This document shows positions 16,524 to 26,227 of a stretch of 64,000 nt of DNA, one piece after another (the stretch's first letter is position 1; each line of letters opens with the position of its first letter). The stretch spans positions 1 through 64,000 of the forward strand of contig CASFXY010000017.1 in assembly GCA_949298805.1 (NCBI GenBank), read 5' to 3'. Below the pieces are notes generated by a model. The model searched no databases. It was not told the origin of the DNA and saw only the letters and a list, made by a program, of their open reading frames with translations. A program made the translations under genes and the position numbers. The stretch comes from an uncultured bacterium (GTDB lineage: Bacteria > Cyanobacteriota > Vampirovibrionia > Gastranaerophilales > Gastranaerophilaceae).

Positions 16524-17692
16524 TGAATAATGAATTTATAATGAAAACATATTCAAGATTTGATGTAACATTTGACCATGGAAAAGGTTGTTATTTGTAC
16601 GACACCAATGGCAAAAAATATATTGATTTTGCAGCCGGAATCGCTGTTAATTCTCTGGGTTATGCCAATGAAAAACTCGAAAATGCTATTTTAAGTCAAT
16701 CTAAAAAACTTTTGCATTGTTCAAATTTATATTGGAGTCAACCTCAAATAAACCTTGCAAAAAAACTTTGCCAAAACAGTTCCTTTGATAAGGTGTTTTT
16801 CTGTAACAGCGGCGCTGAAGCAAACGAAGCTGCATTAAAACTTGCAAAAATATATGCTAAAAAAAATAAAAATGAAAATTGTACAAAATTTATAGCTTTT
16901 AGAAACTCTTTTCATGGTAGAACAACAGGTTCTTTGAGCCTCACAGGACAGGACAAATATCAAAAGAACTTTACTCCGTTAATGCCTGATGTTAAATTTG
17001 CCCTATTTAATGATATTGAATCCGTAAAAAAATTGCTTGGTGCAGATATTTGTGCAATTTTTCTGGAACCTATTCAGGGCGAGGGAGGTATAGTTCCTGC
17101 AAAACAAGAGTTCCTGGCTGAAATCAGAGAAATTTGTACAAAAAACGATATTGTACTTGTTTTTGATGAAGTTCAATGCGGAATTGGTAGGTGTGGCAAG
17201 CTTTTTGCGCATCAGGTTTATGGTATAAATCCTGATATTGTGACTTTGGCAAAAGCAATAGCTGGTGGCTTACCCATGGGTGCAATGCTTGCAACCGATA
17301 AAATAGCATCATCATTTAGTGTCGGTGATCACGCAAGTACTTTTGGCGGCAATCTTCTTGCGTGCGCTTGTGCAAATGCGGTAATCGAGGAAATTGCGAA
17401 TGATTCTTTTCTTGAAAATGTAAGTCAAATGAGCAGTTATTTTATTTCGAAGCTTAATACATTTAAGGAGAAGTACTCTTTTATCAAGGATGTAAGAGGC
17501 ATAGGGCTAATGCTTGGAATTGAACTTGATATTCCTCCAAAAGATGTTGTAAATGCGGCATTTAAGGAGGGGTTATTAATATTAAGTGCAGGGGCTAATG
17601 TTATCCGATTTGTGCCACCATTAATTATTGATAAAAAGGTGGCTGACGAGGGTTTTATTATTTTAAATAAGGTTTTTGAAAGTATAAAATAA
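16523..17692 (+). CDS. argD: Acetylornithine aminotransferase
   Basis: A 389-residue class III PLP aminotransferase that converts N-acetylglutamate semialdehyde to N-acetylornithine with glutamate. It shows CNSGAEANEAALKLA, FHGRTTGSLS, the EPIQGEGG region, DEVQCGIGRCGK with the PLP-contacting Asp, and the Schiff-base lysine in LAKAIAGGLPMGAM. Length is normal. Its ATG overlaps the argB TAA (TAATG), giving translational coupling. Confidence 0.94.
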   Translation: MNNEFIMKTYSRFDVTFDHGKGCYLYDTNGKKYIDFAAGIAVNSLGYANEKLENAILSQSKKLLHCSNLYWSQPQINLAKKLCQNSSFDKVFFCNSGAEANEAALKLAKIYAKKNKNENCTKFIAFRNSFHGRTTGSLSLTGQDKYQKNFTPLMPDVKFALFNDIESVKKLLGADICAIFLEPIQGEGGIVPAKQEFLAEIREICTKNDIVLVFDEVQCGIGRCGKLFAHQVYGINPDIVTLAKAIAGGLPMGAMLATDKIASSFSVGDHASTFGGNLLACACANAVIEEIANDSFLENVSQMSSYFISKLNTFKEKYSFIKDVRGIGLMLGIELDIPPKDVVNAAFKEGLLILSAGANVIRFVPPLIIDKKVADEGFIILNKVFESIK

Positions 17693-17704
17693 AAGGAGAA
17701 AAAT

Positions 17705-18916
17705 ATGAAGGAAAAAGTTGTATTGGCATATTCGGGCGGTTTGGATACCACTGTTTTAATTCCTTGGTTAAAAGAAACTTATGATTATGATATTATTGCT
17801 GTCTGTATTGATGTCGGTCAGGGCAAAGAAACTGACGGACTTGAGCAAAAGGCTATAAAAACCGGTGCTCAGAAGTTCTATTTGTTGGATGTAACGGAAG
17901 AATTTCTAAAAGATTACGCTTGGCCTACCCTTAAGGCAGGCGCTGTTTATGAAAGTAAATATCTTTTAGGTACATCAATAGCAAGACCAATAATTGGCAA
18001 ATGTCTTGTAGATATAGCAAAAAAAGAAGGCGCGGTTGCCATCTGTCATGGTGCTACAGGTAAGGGCAATGACCAAGTAAGATTTGAACTTGCAATAAAA
18101 GCTCTTGCGCCCGAACTTAAAATCATAGCACCTTGGAGAATTTGGGATATAAAATCAAGAGAAGATGAAATTGAATATCTTGAAAAAAGAGGTATTGAAG
18201 TGCCGATGAAAAAGGATGATTCATACTCCAGAGATAAAAACCTGTGGCATTTGAGTCATGAAGGCTTGGAGCTTGAGGACCCTGCGCTTGAGCCCAATTT
18301 TGATAAGCTTTTACAAATGTCTGTTACACCCGAAAAAGCACCTGATAAGCCTGCTTATGTTGAAATTGAATTTGAAAAAGGTATTCCTGTTGCTATTAAT
18401 GGTACAAAGACAAGTGCAAAAGAACTGCTTGAAACCGCAAATAAATTGGCAGGCGAAAATGGTATAGGTATAGCGGATATTGTTGAAAACAGGCTTGTAG
18501 GAATGAAATCAAGAGGTGTATATGAAACTCCGGGGGGAACTTTATTGTATCAGGCACATGAATATCTTGAGCATCTTTGCCTTGATAGGGATACTTATCA
18601 ATATAAATTAAATATTGCAAATGAATTTGCAAAATTAGTGTATAACGGATTGTGGTTTAGTCCTCTAAGAGCTGCTTTGAGTGCTTTTGTGGATGAAACA
18701 CAAAAAACAGTTACCGGTAAAGTTAAATTAAAATTATACAAAGGAAATATTATATATGCAGGCGCAATTTCGCCTTATTCGTTGTACAGTGAGAGTTTAG
18801 CAAGTTTCACTACCGGAGATTTGTATAATCATAAAGATGCAGAAGGATTTATAAATTTATTCGGTCTGCCCTTAAAAGTAAAAGCTATGTTAATTGGAGA
18901 TAAAGTTAATGGCTAA
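17705..18916 (+). CDS. argG: Argininosuccinate synthase
   Basis: A 403-residue enzyme joining citrulline and aspartate with ATP. The P-loop-like [11 protein letters not shown] is at the N-terminus, followed by [15 protein letters not shown] and [13 protein letters not shown]. It starts 12 bases after argD with an AAGGAG site. Its last eight bases overlap the argH start. Confidence 0.95.
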   Translation: MKEKVVLAYSGGLDTTVLIPWLKETYDYDIIAVCIDVGQGKETDGLEQKAIKTGAQKFYLLDVTEEFLKDYAWPTLKAGAVYESKYLLGTSIARPIIGKCLVDIAKKEGAVAICHGATGKGNDQVRFELAIKALAPELKIIAPWRIWDIKSREDEIEYLEKRGIEVPMKKDDSYSRDKNLWHLSHEGLELEDPALEPNFDKLLQMSVTPEKAPDKPAYVEIEFEKGIPVAINGTKTSAKELLETANKLAGENGIGIADIVENRLVGMKSRGVYETPGGTLLYQAHEYLEHLCLDRDTYQYKLNIANEFAKLVYNGLWFSPLRAALSAFVDETQKTVTGKVKLKLYKGNIIYAGAISPYSLYSESLASFTTGDLYNHKDAEGFINLFGLPLKVKAMLIGDKVNG

Positions 18917-20297
18917 TGATAAACTTTGGGGCGGAAGGTTTTGCGCCAAAACAGATGAAATGACCGACGATTTTAATTCATCGATAAGATTTGACAAAAG
19001 ACTCTATCTGGAAGATATCGAGGGTTCGCTTGCTCATACAAGAATGCTTGAAAAACAGGGGATAATTTCCCCTGTTGAGTCAAAGTGTATTCAAGATGGT
19101 CTTAAGAAAATTTTGACGGATATTGAAACAGGAAATGTTACCTTTGATGTTTCTTGTGAAGATATTCACATGAATATTGAAAAACTATTGACTGATTTAA
19201 TCGGAGAAGCAGGAAAAAAATTGCATAGCGCAAGAAGCAGAAATGATCAGGTTGCACTTGATACAAAAATGTATGTTAAAAAAGAACTTCTAAATATTAA
19301 AAAATTACTTTTAGTGCTTGAGGAAGTTATTTTGAACAAAGCAAAAGAGAATTTGGACACTGTTATGTCAGGGTTTACGCATTTGCAAAAAGCTCAGCCA
19401 ATTACTTTTGCACATCATATTTGTGCTTATTTTGAGATGTTCAAACGAGATATCTCTCGTTTAGAAGATGCATACGACAGGGCGGATACTTGCCCATTGG
19501 GCGCTTGTGCTCTTGCGGGTACAACATATAATATTGACAGATATTACACATCGGAACTTTTGGGATTTAAAATGCCAACCTTAAACACAATTGATGCTGT
19601 TTCCGATAGAGATTTTGTAATAGAAACAATAAGTTGTATTTCTTTTATAATGATGCATTTGAGCAGATTTTGCGAAGAGATAATTATATGGTGTTCTCAA
19701 GAATATAATTATATAAAACTTGACGACAGTTATTCGACCGGTTCAAGCATTATGCCTCAGAAAAAAAACCCTGATATTGCCGAACTTGTTCGCGGAAAGT
19801 GTGGCAGAGTTTATGGCAATTTGATGGGTATTCTAACTGTTATGAAAGGCTTGCCTTTGGCATACAATAAAGATATGCAGGAAGATAAAGAGCTTTTGTT
19901 CGATTCTATTGATACGGTTAAAATGTGCCTTGAGATTTTTACAAAAATGTTTCAGACTTCCTCGGTGAATAAATCTGTTATGCTCAAATCAACAAAAAAC
20001 GGCTTTTTAAATGCAACCGATGTTGCCGACTATCTTGTTAAAAAAGGTTTGCCGTTTAGGGATACTCATAAAATAGCAGGCGAACTTGTATTTTATTGCA
20101 TACAAAACTCAAAAAATCTTGAGGATTTAGAACTTGATGAATTCAAGAAGTATTGCGAACTGTTTGAAAATGACATCTATGATGCAATTTCGCTTGAGAA
20201 TTGTGTGCAAAACAGAAAAACGACGGGTGCGCCTTCAAAAGAAGCCATGAAACCGATTATTGAAATTTACGAAAAATATATAAAGGAGAAAAAATGA
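18909..20297 (+). CDS. argH: Argininosuccinate lyase
   Basis: The last step: argininosuccinate to arginine and fumarate. ATG 18909 gives 462 residues beginning [11 protein letters not shown], the family's usual N-terminus; the in-frame upstream start lies inside arg[29 protein letters not shown] and the fumarase/lyase signature [12 protein letters not shown] with its catalytic Ser are present. It overlaps argG by eight bases and argF by four. Confidence 0.95.
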   Translation: MANDKLWGGRFCAKTDEMTDDFNSSIRFDKRLYLEDIEGSLAHTRMLEKQGIISPVESKCIQDGLKKILTDIETGNVTFDVSCEDIHMNIEKLLTDLIGEAGKKLHSARSRNDQVALDTKMYVKKELLNIKKLLLVLEEVILNKAKENLDTVMSGFTHLQKAQPITFAHHICAYFEMFKRDISRLEDAYDRADTCPLGACALAGTTYNIDRYYTSELLGFKMPTLNTIDAVSDRDFVIETISCISFIMMHLSRFCEEIIIWCSQEYNYIKLDDSYSTGSSIMPQKKNPDIAELVRGKCGRVYGNLMGILTVMKGLPLAYNKDMQEDKELLFDSIDTVKMCLEIFTKMFQTSSVNKSVMLKSTKNGFLNATDVADYLVKKGLPFRDTHKIAGELVFYCIQNSKNLEDLELDEFKKYCELFENDIYDAISLENCVQNRKTTGAPSKEAMKPIIEIYEKYIKEKK

Positions 20298-21223
20298 ACT
20301 TAAAGGGTAGAGATTTTTTGACTTTAATGGATTTTACGAAAGATGAAATTTTATATCTTTTGGATTTTGCGCAAGAAATTAAAAAAGATGTTAAAAGCGG
20401 ACATTTTTTGCCAATTTTGAAAAATAAAAATTTAGCTCTAATATTTTCAAAACCTTCATTAAGAACGCGTGTAAGTTTTGAAATAGGAATGAGGCAGCTT
20501 GGCGGAAACTCTCTGACATTAAAACAGGATGAAATTAATCTTGGTATCAGAGAATCAATAGCCGATACCGCAAGAGTACTGTCCGGATATGCTGATTGCG
20601 TAATGATAAGAACTTTTGCGCATAAAGATGTTGAAGAATTTGTCCAATATGCAACAATTCCGACAATCAACGGTCTTACTGACGATTGTCACCCATGTCA
20701 GATTATGGCAGATTTACTCACAATAAAAGAACATTTTTCTAAGCTTGAAGGATTAAAACTTACCTATGTTGGCGATGGGAACAATGTTGCAAATAGTCTT
20801 TTGGTCGGGTGTGCACTTGTAGGTATCAATGTTGCAATTTCATCTCCAAAGGGCTATGAACCAACGGGAAGGTTTTTAAATTTTGCAAAAGAAATTGCCA
20901 AAACAAGCGGTATCAAGGTAGAAATACTAAACGAGCCGGAACTTGCCGTTGATGGCGCAAATATAATTTATACCGATGTTTGGGCAAGCATGGGACAAGA
21001 GAGTGAAGCTCAAGCAAGAAAAGAAATATTTAAGCCTTATCAAATTAATGCTCAACTTTGTTCTTTTGCCTCAAAAGATGTTATTGTTATGCACTGTCTT
21101 CCTGCTCACAGAGAAGAAGAAATAACTCATGATGTTCTTGAAAAATATGCAGATGTTATTTTTAGACAGGCAGAAAACAGAATGCATGCTCAAAAAGCAA
21201 TTATGGCAAGTATTATAGGTTAA
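20294..21223 (+). CDS. argF: Ornithine carbamoyltransferase
   Basis: A 309-residue enzyme making citrulline from ornithine and carbamoyl phosphate. The carbamoyl-phosphate loop SLRTRVSFE, the HPCQIMADLLT motif and the ornithine-site HCLPAHR are intact. Its ATGA overlaps the argH stop, and AAGGAG sits just upstream. Last gene of the operon. It converges on ridA with a four-base overlap and no visible intervening terminator. carAB is not in the window. Confidence 0.94.
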   Translation: MNLKGRDFLTLMDFTKDEILYLLDFAQEIKKDVKSGHFLPILKNKNLALIFSKPSLRTRVSFEIGMRQLGGNSLTLKQDEINLGIRESIADTARVLSGYADCVMIRTFAHKDVEEFVQYATIPTINGLTDDCHPCQIMADLLTIKEHFSKLEGLKLTYVGDGNNVANSLLVGCALVGINVAISSPKGYEPTGRFLNFAKEIAKTSGIKVEILNEPELAVDGANIIYTDVWASMGQESEAQARKEIFKPYQINAQLCSFASKDVIVMHCLPAHREEEITHDVLEKYADVIFRQAENRMHAQKAIMASIIG

Positions 21224-21597
21224 TTTTTAATTGCAATAATTTCAATTTCAACAAGAGCACCCTTTGGAAGTTCTTTTGCCGCAATGCATGATCTGGCAGG
21301 TTTTGATGTGAAATATTCACCATATACCTGATTGAAAGATGTGAAATCTTCCATGTTTTTCAAAAAGCAAGTTGTTTTAATGACATGCTCAAAACCAAAA
21401 CCTGCTTCTCTTAAAACTGCAGCTAAGTTTTCAATTACTCTTTTTGTTTGTTGTTCAATGTTTCCGCCAATAAATTCATTGTTTTCAGGATTTATTGCAA
21501 TTTGTCCTGATGTATACAATATATTGCCGCACAAATATGCTTGAGAGTATGGACCTATAGCATCAGGCGCATTTTTTGTATAAATAATTTTATTCAT
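21220..21597 (-). CDS. ridA: RidA family enamine/imine deaminase
   Basis: A 125-residue Rid protein that hydrolyses reactive enamines such as 2-aminoacrylate to keto acids. It shows NAPDAIGPYSQA at the N-terminus, TSGQIAINP, the conserved arginine in KPARSCIAAKELP and the C-terminal VEIEIIA. It begins eight bases after ilvA, whose reaction makes exactly these enamine intermediates, so the pair is functionally coherent. Confidence 0.93.
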   Translation of the reverse strand: MNKIIYTKNAPDAIGPYSQAYLCGNILYTSGQIAINPENNEFIGGNIEQQTKRVIENLAAVLREAGFGFEHVIKTTCFLKNMEDFTSFNQVYGEYFTSKPARSCIAAKELPKGALVEIEIIAIKN

Positions 21598-21605
21598 ATT
21601 TTCTC

Positions 21606-22808
21606 CTAGAAAGTCGATGAAATTTTATATCCTTTTTTAATAAAATCTTGTTTTATTTCTTCTAAATGTTGCGCATTTTTTGTTTCAAGGGTAACGGATA
21701 AATAACATTCGTTAATCTCTGTACCTTGTCCTCCTTGATTATGTCTTACACGTATAACATTTGCGCCGTGTTGCGCAATTATTGTTGATACATCTCTCAA
21801 TTGTCCCGGCTTGTCGAGCAATTCAATTGTAAGGTCACTTAATCTTCCTTCTTTCATAAGACCGCGGTTTATTACACGCGAGAGTATATTCACATCAATA
21901 TTACCGCCTGACACAAGACATACCGTCTTTTTGTTTTCTATCGGTAATTTATTAAACATTGCTGCTGCAACACTTAGTGCGCCTGCGCCTTCAGCTATTA
22001 ATTTTTGCTTTTCCATAAGAGATAAAACTGCGCCTGCTATTTCATCTTCGCTTACCGTTGCAACTTCGTCAACATATTCTTCACATATTTTGAAAGTATT
22101 TTCTCCGGGTAACTTTACGGCGGTCCCATCTGCAAATGTCGATACTTTTGGCAGTTCAATTCTTTTGTGTTCGTGCAGCGAGTTTGCCATACTTGAAGCG
22201 CCACTTGCTTGCACGCCATATACTTTGCAATTAGGATTTAACATTTTGAGAGTATATGCCACGCCCGAAATTAGACCGCCTCCTCCTATAGGCACAATAA
22301 CGGCTTCCATGTCGCTTAATTGTTCCATAAGCTCAAGAGCAATAGTTCCTTGCCCTGCAATTATATCAACATCATCAAACGGGTGTATAAATTCTCCCTG
22401 TGTTTCTTGTTGATATTTTACCGCTGCCTGATATGCATCATCGTATACCCCATCTACAAGCATAATTTGCGCACCGTATTTTCTGGTTGCCTCAATTTTT
22501 GATATAGGCGCGGTACTGGGAATAAAAATTGCGGATTTTATATTATTCTTTTGTGCACTAAGGGCAACACCTTGAGCGTGATTTCCTGCAGAACATGCTA
22601 TAATCCCGCGTGCTTTTTGCTCATCGCTCAATCTTGCGATTTTATAATATGCCCCGCGAACTTTAAACGAACCTGTTGTTTGCAGGTTTTCGGCTTTTAA
22701 ATATATATCCGCTTTGTCGCAAAGGGCAGGTGCGTGTATAAGGTCGGTTTTTCTTATATTATCTTTCAAAACTCTTTGTGCATCGTAAACTTTATCAAGT
22801 GTTAGCAT
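21606..22808 (-). CDS. ilvA: Threonine ammonia-lyase (threonine dehydratase) with ACT domain
   Basis: A 400-residue PLP enzyme converting threonine to 2-oxobutyrate and ammonia. The Schiff-base lysine is in SFKVRGAYYK, the phosphate loop in VPIGGGGLISG, and SAGNHAQGVA is present. Residues from about 325 form one ACT-like regulatory domain (LTIELLDKPGQLRDVSTII), the arrangement of the roughly 400-residue TdcB/IlvA type. The ribosome binding site is GAGAGG. It lies 33 bases after hydE on the same strand, with a TATACT box in the gap, and is followed by ridA. Confidence 0.93.
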   Translation of the reverse strand: MLTLDKVYDAQRVLKDNIRKTDLIHAPALCDKADIYLKAENLQTTGSFKVRGAYYKIARLSDEQKARGIIACSAGNHAQGVALSAQKNNIKSAIFIPSTAPISKIEATRKYGAQIMLVDGVYDDAYQAAVKYQQETQGEFIHPFDDVDIIAGQGTIALELMEQLSDMEAVIVPIGGGGLISGVAYTLKMLNPNCKVYGVQASGASSMANSLHEHKRIELPKVSTFADGTAVKLPGENTFKICEEYVDEVATVSEDEIAGAVLSLMEKQKLIAEGAGALSVAAAMFNKLPIENKKTVCLVSGGNIDVNILSRVINRGLMKEGRLSDLTIELLDKPGQLRDVSTIIAQHGANVIRVRHNQGGQGTEINECYLSVTLETKNAQHLEEIKQDFIKKGYKISSTF

Positions 22809-22841
22809 TTTTACCTCTCTCGCTATGGTATAAGTATAGCA

Positions 22842-23843
22842 CTATAAGTCCTTTTGGGCTATAAAATTTTTGCTTGTACCAAAGTCTTTTGAAATTACAT
22901 CGCCAATAGAAGCTATTTCATTTTTTAAATTTTCCAGTTCATTTATATTGTTTGCACTTACTCCTTGTTTATTGGGATAAATGGAATAATTTTCCTTTGC
23001 AAAATTTGGTGTAATATTTGGCATAACCACGTTTGCACCGCTTTTCAGTGCTATTTTTCTTCCGTTTTTTAAAAGTGTTTCTAAGGCTGTCGTTGCGGGG
23101 ATATTAATATTTGGCATTAATATTCTTGTTATGGCAACAGTTTTTAGGGCGAGTTCAAAATTGCCACAGGGATAGTTTTTCATAACTGTATCAGGATGAG
23201 GTATAAAAGGACCTATGCCAATCATATTTGCATTAAATTTTTTAAAAAATAATATATCGTCTGCAATTGAATTAATACTTTGCTCGGGCAATCCTGTCAT
23301 AATTCCCGTACCTGTTTCATAATTTAATTCTTTGAGAGTATAAAGGCATTTTAACCTGTTTTGAAAATCTGCATTGGGATGCATTTTTTTATATAGCTTT
23401 TCATTGGTTGTTTCAATTCTTAGAAGATATCTGTCTGCGCCTGAGGCTTTGTATGCCTTATATTCTTCTTTTGTTTTCTCTCCAAGACTCAATGTAAGTG
23501 CGACATTAAGTTCTTTTATTTTTTCAATAATGAAACACATTTTTTTGATATCAAAATAGTCATCCTCTCCGCTTTGAAGGACTATTGTTTTAAAACCCAG
23601 ATTAGCTGCTTGTTTTGCTGTTTTTATTATTTCATCTTCACTTAGCCTGTATCTTTTTATTTTTATATTTTTTGAATTTATGCCACAGTATAAGCACTGT
23701 CTTTTACAAAAATTACTAAATTCTATAAGTGCACGCAAATGAACAATGTTGCCGCAATATTTGCGCCTGATTTCATCTGCTTTTTGAAATATCTCCGATG
23801 TATTATTGCTTTTTAATATTTCTATAATTTCTTTTTTATTCAT
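22842..23843 (-). CDS. hydE: [FeFe]-hydrogenase H-cluster maturation radical SAM protein HydE
   Basis: A 333-residue radical SAM enzyme of the HydE/BioB group. The cluster motif CKRQCLYC (C-x3-C-x2-C) follows LRALIEFSNF. YRLSEDEI, VLQSGEDD, LRIETTNEKLYKKMHP, GTGIMTGLPEQ and GIGPFIPHPDT match HydE. HydE takes part in making the di-iron site of [FeFe] hydrogenase, so the organism probably makes H2, although hydrogenase, HydF and HydG are not in the window. TATAAT at 23850-23855 ends six bases before the ATG with no ribosome binding site, so the mRNA is probably leaderless. Confidence 0.9.
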   Translation of the reverse strand: MNKKEIIEILKSNNTSEIFQKADEIRRKYCGNIVHLRALIEFSNFCKRQCLYCGINSKNIKIKRYRLSEDEIIKTAKQAANLGFKTIVLQSGEDDYFDIKKMCFIIEKIKELNVALTLSLGEKTKEEYKAYKASGADRYLLRIETTNEKLYKKMHPNADFQNRLKCLYTLKELNYETGTGIMTGLPEQSINSIADDILFFKKFNANMIGIGPFIPHPDTVMKNYPCGNFELALKTVAITRILMPNINIPATTALETLLKNGRKIALKSGANVVMPNITPNFAKENYSIYPNKQGVSANNINELENLKNEIASIGDVISKDFGTSKNFIAQKDL

Positions 23844-23888
23844 AAAATAATTATAGATTTTTTTTATTAGTTCGTCGATAATAATTTT
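23844..23888. promoter_or_regulatory. Divergent, overlapping leaderless promoters for hydE and the ThiF/MoeB-like gene
   Basis: On the reverse strand TATAAT (23850-23855) ends six bases before the hydE ATG, and TCGACG, a partial -35, lies 17 bases upstream of it. On the forward strand GATAAT (23877-23882) ends six bases before ATG 23889. The hydE -35 candidate overlaps the forward -10, so the two promoters would compete. Neither gene has a ribosome binding site. Confidence 0.6.
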
Positions 23889-24617
23889 ATGAGCAGATAC
23901 GAGAGAAATATTTTAATTGACAAAATCGGACCTGAAGGTCAAAATAAATTAAATAATGCGCGTGTTCTTGTTTGCGGCGCGGGCGGTTTGGGTTCGAATG
24001 TTATTTTAAATCTTGCATCCTTGGGTGTTGGTCATATTGCAATTTTGGATAATGATAAAGTAGAGCTTTCAAATCTCAACAGGCAATATATTCATAAAAT
24101 GTCGTCCCTTGGTTTAGATAAGGTTTTAAGTGCTCAAAAATCGGTTAAAGAATACAATCCTGATATTGAGGTTGTGCCTTACAAGGTAAGATTGGAGAGA
24201 GAAAACGTTGTAGAGTATTTTTTAAATTATGACTTAATAATTGATTGTTTCGACAATTATTATTATAAATTTATTCTCTCCGACACAGCTGTTAAAACCG
24301 GTAAAACTTTAATCCATGGCGGCGTTGAGGAGTTTCTGGGTCAAGTTTGTGTAATAGGGAAAAATACGGCTTGTCTTGCCTGTTTTGTTCCCGAGTTGTA
24401 CAATTGTTCAAAAAATGTCGGCATAAAAAAAGGCATAATTAGTCCTGTTGTATCAACAATTGCCTCAATTCAGTCCATGGAAGCATTTAAAATAATAACC
24501 GGTATAGGAAACATTCTTGAAAATACTTTATTAATTTATAACGGACTAAATCAAGAATTTAGAAAAATATACACACAAAAAAATATTAATTGCCCCTCTT
24601 GCTCGCATATTAATTAA
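23889..24617 (+). CDS. ThiF/MoeB/HesA family adenylyltransferase (E1-like)
   Basis: A 242-residue E1-like enzyme that adenylates the C-terminus of a ubiquitin-like sulfur carrier such as ThiS or MoaD. RYERNILIDKIG leads into the nucleotide motif CGAGGLGSNV. DNDKVELSNLNRQ contains the catalytic Arg/Asp set, followed by DCFDNYYYKF. Two CxxC pairs (CLAC and CPSC) bind structural zinc. No rhodanese domain is present. No sulfur carrier gene is adjacent, so ThiF and MoeB cannot be separated. It overlaps the convergent pgeF by eight bases. Confidence 0.85.
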   Translation: MSRYERNILIDKIGPEGQNKLNNARVLVCGAGGLGSNVILNLASLGVGHIAILDNDKVELSNLNRQYIHKMSSLGLDKVLSAQKSVKEYNPDIEVVPYKVRLERENVVEYFLNYDLIIDCFDNYYYKFILSDTAVKTGKTLIHGGVEEFLGQVCVIGKNTACLACFVPELYNCSKNVGIKKGIISPVVSTIASIQSMEAFKIITGIGNILENTLLIYNGLNQEFRKIYTQKNINCPSCSHIN

Positions 24618-25314
24618 GCTTTAAAATCGCACTTATTCTGCTTGTTGTTTTATTTTCCTTTCTGTATGAAAAAAATAAATCATTATTGCAGCAGGTGCAA
24701 TATGGGCATATATCAATTTGTTCAACCCCCTTTTCTCTTAGTTGTCTTTCGTTAATTCCTTTTAAGTCTGCATATCTGTCAGAAAAAAGTCCGTCGGTAT
24801 TTTTTATTGTTTTTTTAAGTTCCAAAATTACATCGTAATTTGTTTCAAAGCATTTGTAACAAATGCAAGGTCCAATTATCGCCTTAATATCTTTGGGATT
24901 TGAGCCCATTTTATCAAGGGTTTTTGTCACAATAGATTTTGCCGTTCCGCGCCAACCCGCATGTATGAGTGCGCCTATATTTTGTTTTTCGTCATACAAT
25001 ACAACAGGAGTGCAATCGGCATAGTTTAAAAATATTGCAAAATTCTTGCTTGTAACTATCAGTGAATCAGTATCGGAATATTCTTTTAATTTTTCTGCCA
25101 CTGCTATGTTATCGCCGTGTATTTGTTTTGGGCTGACAAGGTGTTTCGTATTTAAAAAATTGCTTATATCTTCCTTATTTTTTAATACTTGTTGTATTAA
25201 ATTTTTATCTTTTGTTTTTATAAAGCTTTCTTTTGTGGTGAAAAAAATTTCTGCTTTGTTTATTAAATCAGATTTTAAAATTTTTTTTGAATTAATTTTT
25301 TCAAAATAGAACAT
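24610..25314 (-). CDS. pgeF: Peptidoglycan editing factor PgeF (YfiH, purine nucleosidase/laccase-domain family)
   Basis: A DUF152 multicopper-oxidase-like protein of 234 residues, counted from ATG 25314, where GGAG lies six bases upstream. The annexed upstream ATG at 25344 falls inside a perfect hairpin and is unlikely. Metal ligands are visible: His in KQIHGDN, Cys in NYADCTPVVLYD, His in LIHAGWRGT, plus GPCICYKCFE and the C-terminal FFSYRKEN. Family members act on UDP-MurNAc carrying the wrong amino acid or on purine nucleosides. Confidence 0.88.
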   Translation of the reverse strand: MFYFEKINSKKILKSDLINKAEIFFTTKESFIKTKDKNLIQQVLKNKEDISNFLNTKHLVSPKQIHGDNIAVAEKLKEYSDTDSLIVTSKNFAIFLNYADCTPVVLYDEKQNIGALIHAGWRGTAKSIVTKTLDKMGSNPKDIKAIIGPCICYKCFETNYDVILELKKTIKNTDGLFSDRYADLKGINERQLREKGVEQIDICPYCTCCNNDLFFSYRKENKTTSRISAILKLN

Positions 25315-25323
25315 GTATACTCC

Positions 25324-25366
25324 AAAATAACAAGCATTTATCATTATGATAAATGCTTGTTATTTT
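25324..25366. terminator. Perfect 20-bp hairpin between the EF-hand gene and pgeF
   Basis: Positions 25324-25343 are the exact reverse complement of 25347-25366, with a three-base TTA loop; the GC content is low. Read on the reverse strand it follows the EF-hand gene by about 15 bases and ends in TTTT, so it probably terminates that gene. However, the pgeF ribosome binding site begins directly after it. It may therefore also shape pgeF translation or read-through. Confidence 0.65.
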
Positions 25367-25381
25367 ATTATAAATTAAAAA

Positions 25382-26155
25382 TTAATCATTGTATTGGTCG
25401 TATATTTCTTGTGCAACGTTTGCAATCTTGCTATTTTTCATATCAATTATTGCTTCGGCTTCATCTGAGCTTATAACACCATCAGAGTTTCCCATTTTAT
25501 CTACGGCAACAATATAGCTTGCATATTCTTCTGCAGTTATTTTGTCTTTGCCGTCCCCTAAATTAAGCTCTATAATCGCATCTCGTGTATTTCCGTCAAA
25601 ATTGATATAAGAACCGACTTCTCCTGCTTCAAGTTTTCCGTTTTTATTTGATTCCACATACGCCATTGAGTGCGCTTTTTCGATTGCGGCAATATCAGCT
25701 TTTGCAAAATTCAGAGCGGATTCGTATAAATCATCGCCTTCTTTTGCATATCTTATTCCGTTATTTTTGGCATAATCACTTTCAAATATGTCATTTTGGA
25801 ATATATTGCCTTCTTGTTTTACCAGTGCTTGACCGTCTTTGCTTTTAAAGATATTATCAGGTTTGCAGCCGAATATGCTTGCAATATTTTCAAAAAATGA
25901 CAGTTTTGTATCTTCGCTGTCTATATTTGATGAATTAAAACCGTTAAAACCTTGTGTTGTTTTTGTAAAGTCTTCAAGAGCAATTGTAATTGCAGATTTG
26001 TTTTCGGTTTCGTCAGCTTTCTTTTGAGCTAAGTCAATTATGCTTGTATCATCTGTTTTTTGCCAATCATATTTTATATGTGCCTTTTTAATGCCTCTTA
26101 AAATTTGATATGCACCGTTGTCTTTGTAATCATTAATGCTAAAATCGCTTGACAT
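25382..26155 (-). CDS. EF-hand-like calcium-binding protein
   Basis: A 257-residue acidic protein without signal peptide, counted from ATG 26155, which follows GGGGAG by six bases. The C-terminal third has EF-hand-like loops: ESNKNGKLEAGEVGSYI, a DGNTRDAIIE loop, LGDGKDKITAEEYASYI and KMGNSDGVISSDEAEAI, the last being a good match to the 12-residue D-x-D-G-x-I-x3-E loop. The N-terminal two thirds have no recognised domain. It is the second of three EF-hand-like accessory proteins in the window. A 20-bp hairpin follows. Confidence 0.72.
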   Translation of the reverse strand: MSSDFSINDYKDNGAYQILRGIKKAHIKYDWQKTDDTSIIDLAQKKADETENKSAITIALEDFTKTTQGFNGFNSSNIDSEDTKLSFFENIASIFGCKPDNIFKSKDGQALVKQEGNIFQNDIFESDYAKNNGIRYAKEGDDLYESALNFAKADIAAIEKAHSMAYVESNKNGKLEAGEVGSYINFDGNTRDAIIELNLGDGKDKITAEEYASYIVAVDKMGNSDGVISSDEAEAIIDMKNSKIANVAQEIYDQYND

Positions 26156-26227
26156 AAATTCTCCCCTTTTTTCCTCTTGCATTAATAAAAAAATATTTAA
26201 TGCAAAAATTGCGGAGAAATTTTATTG

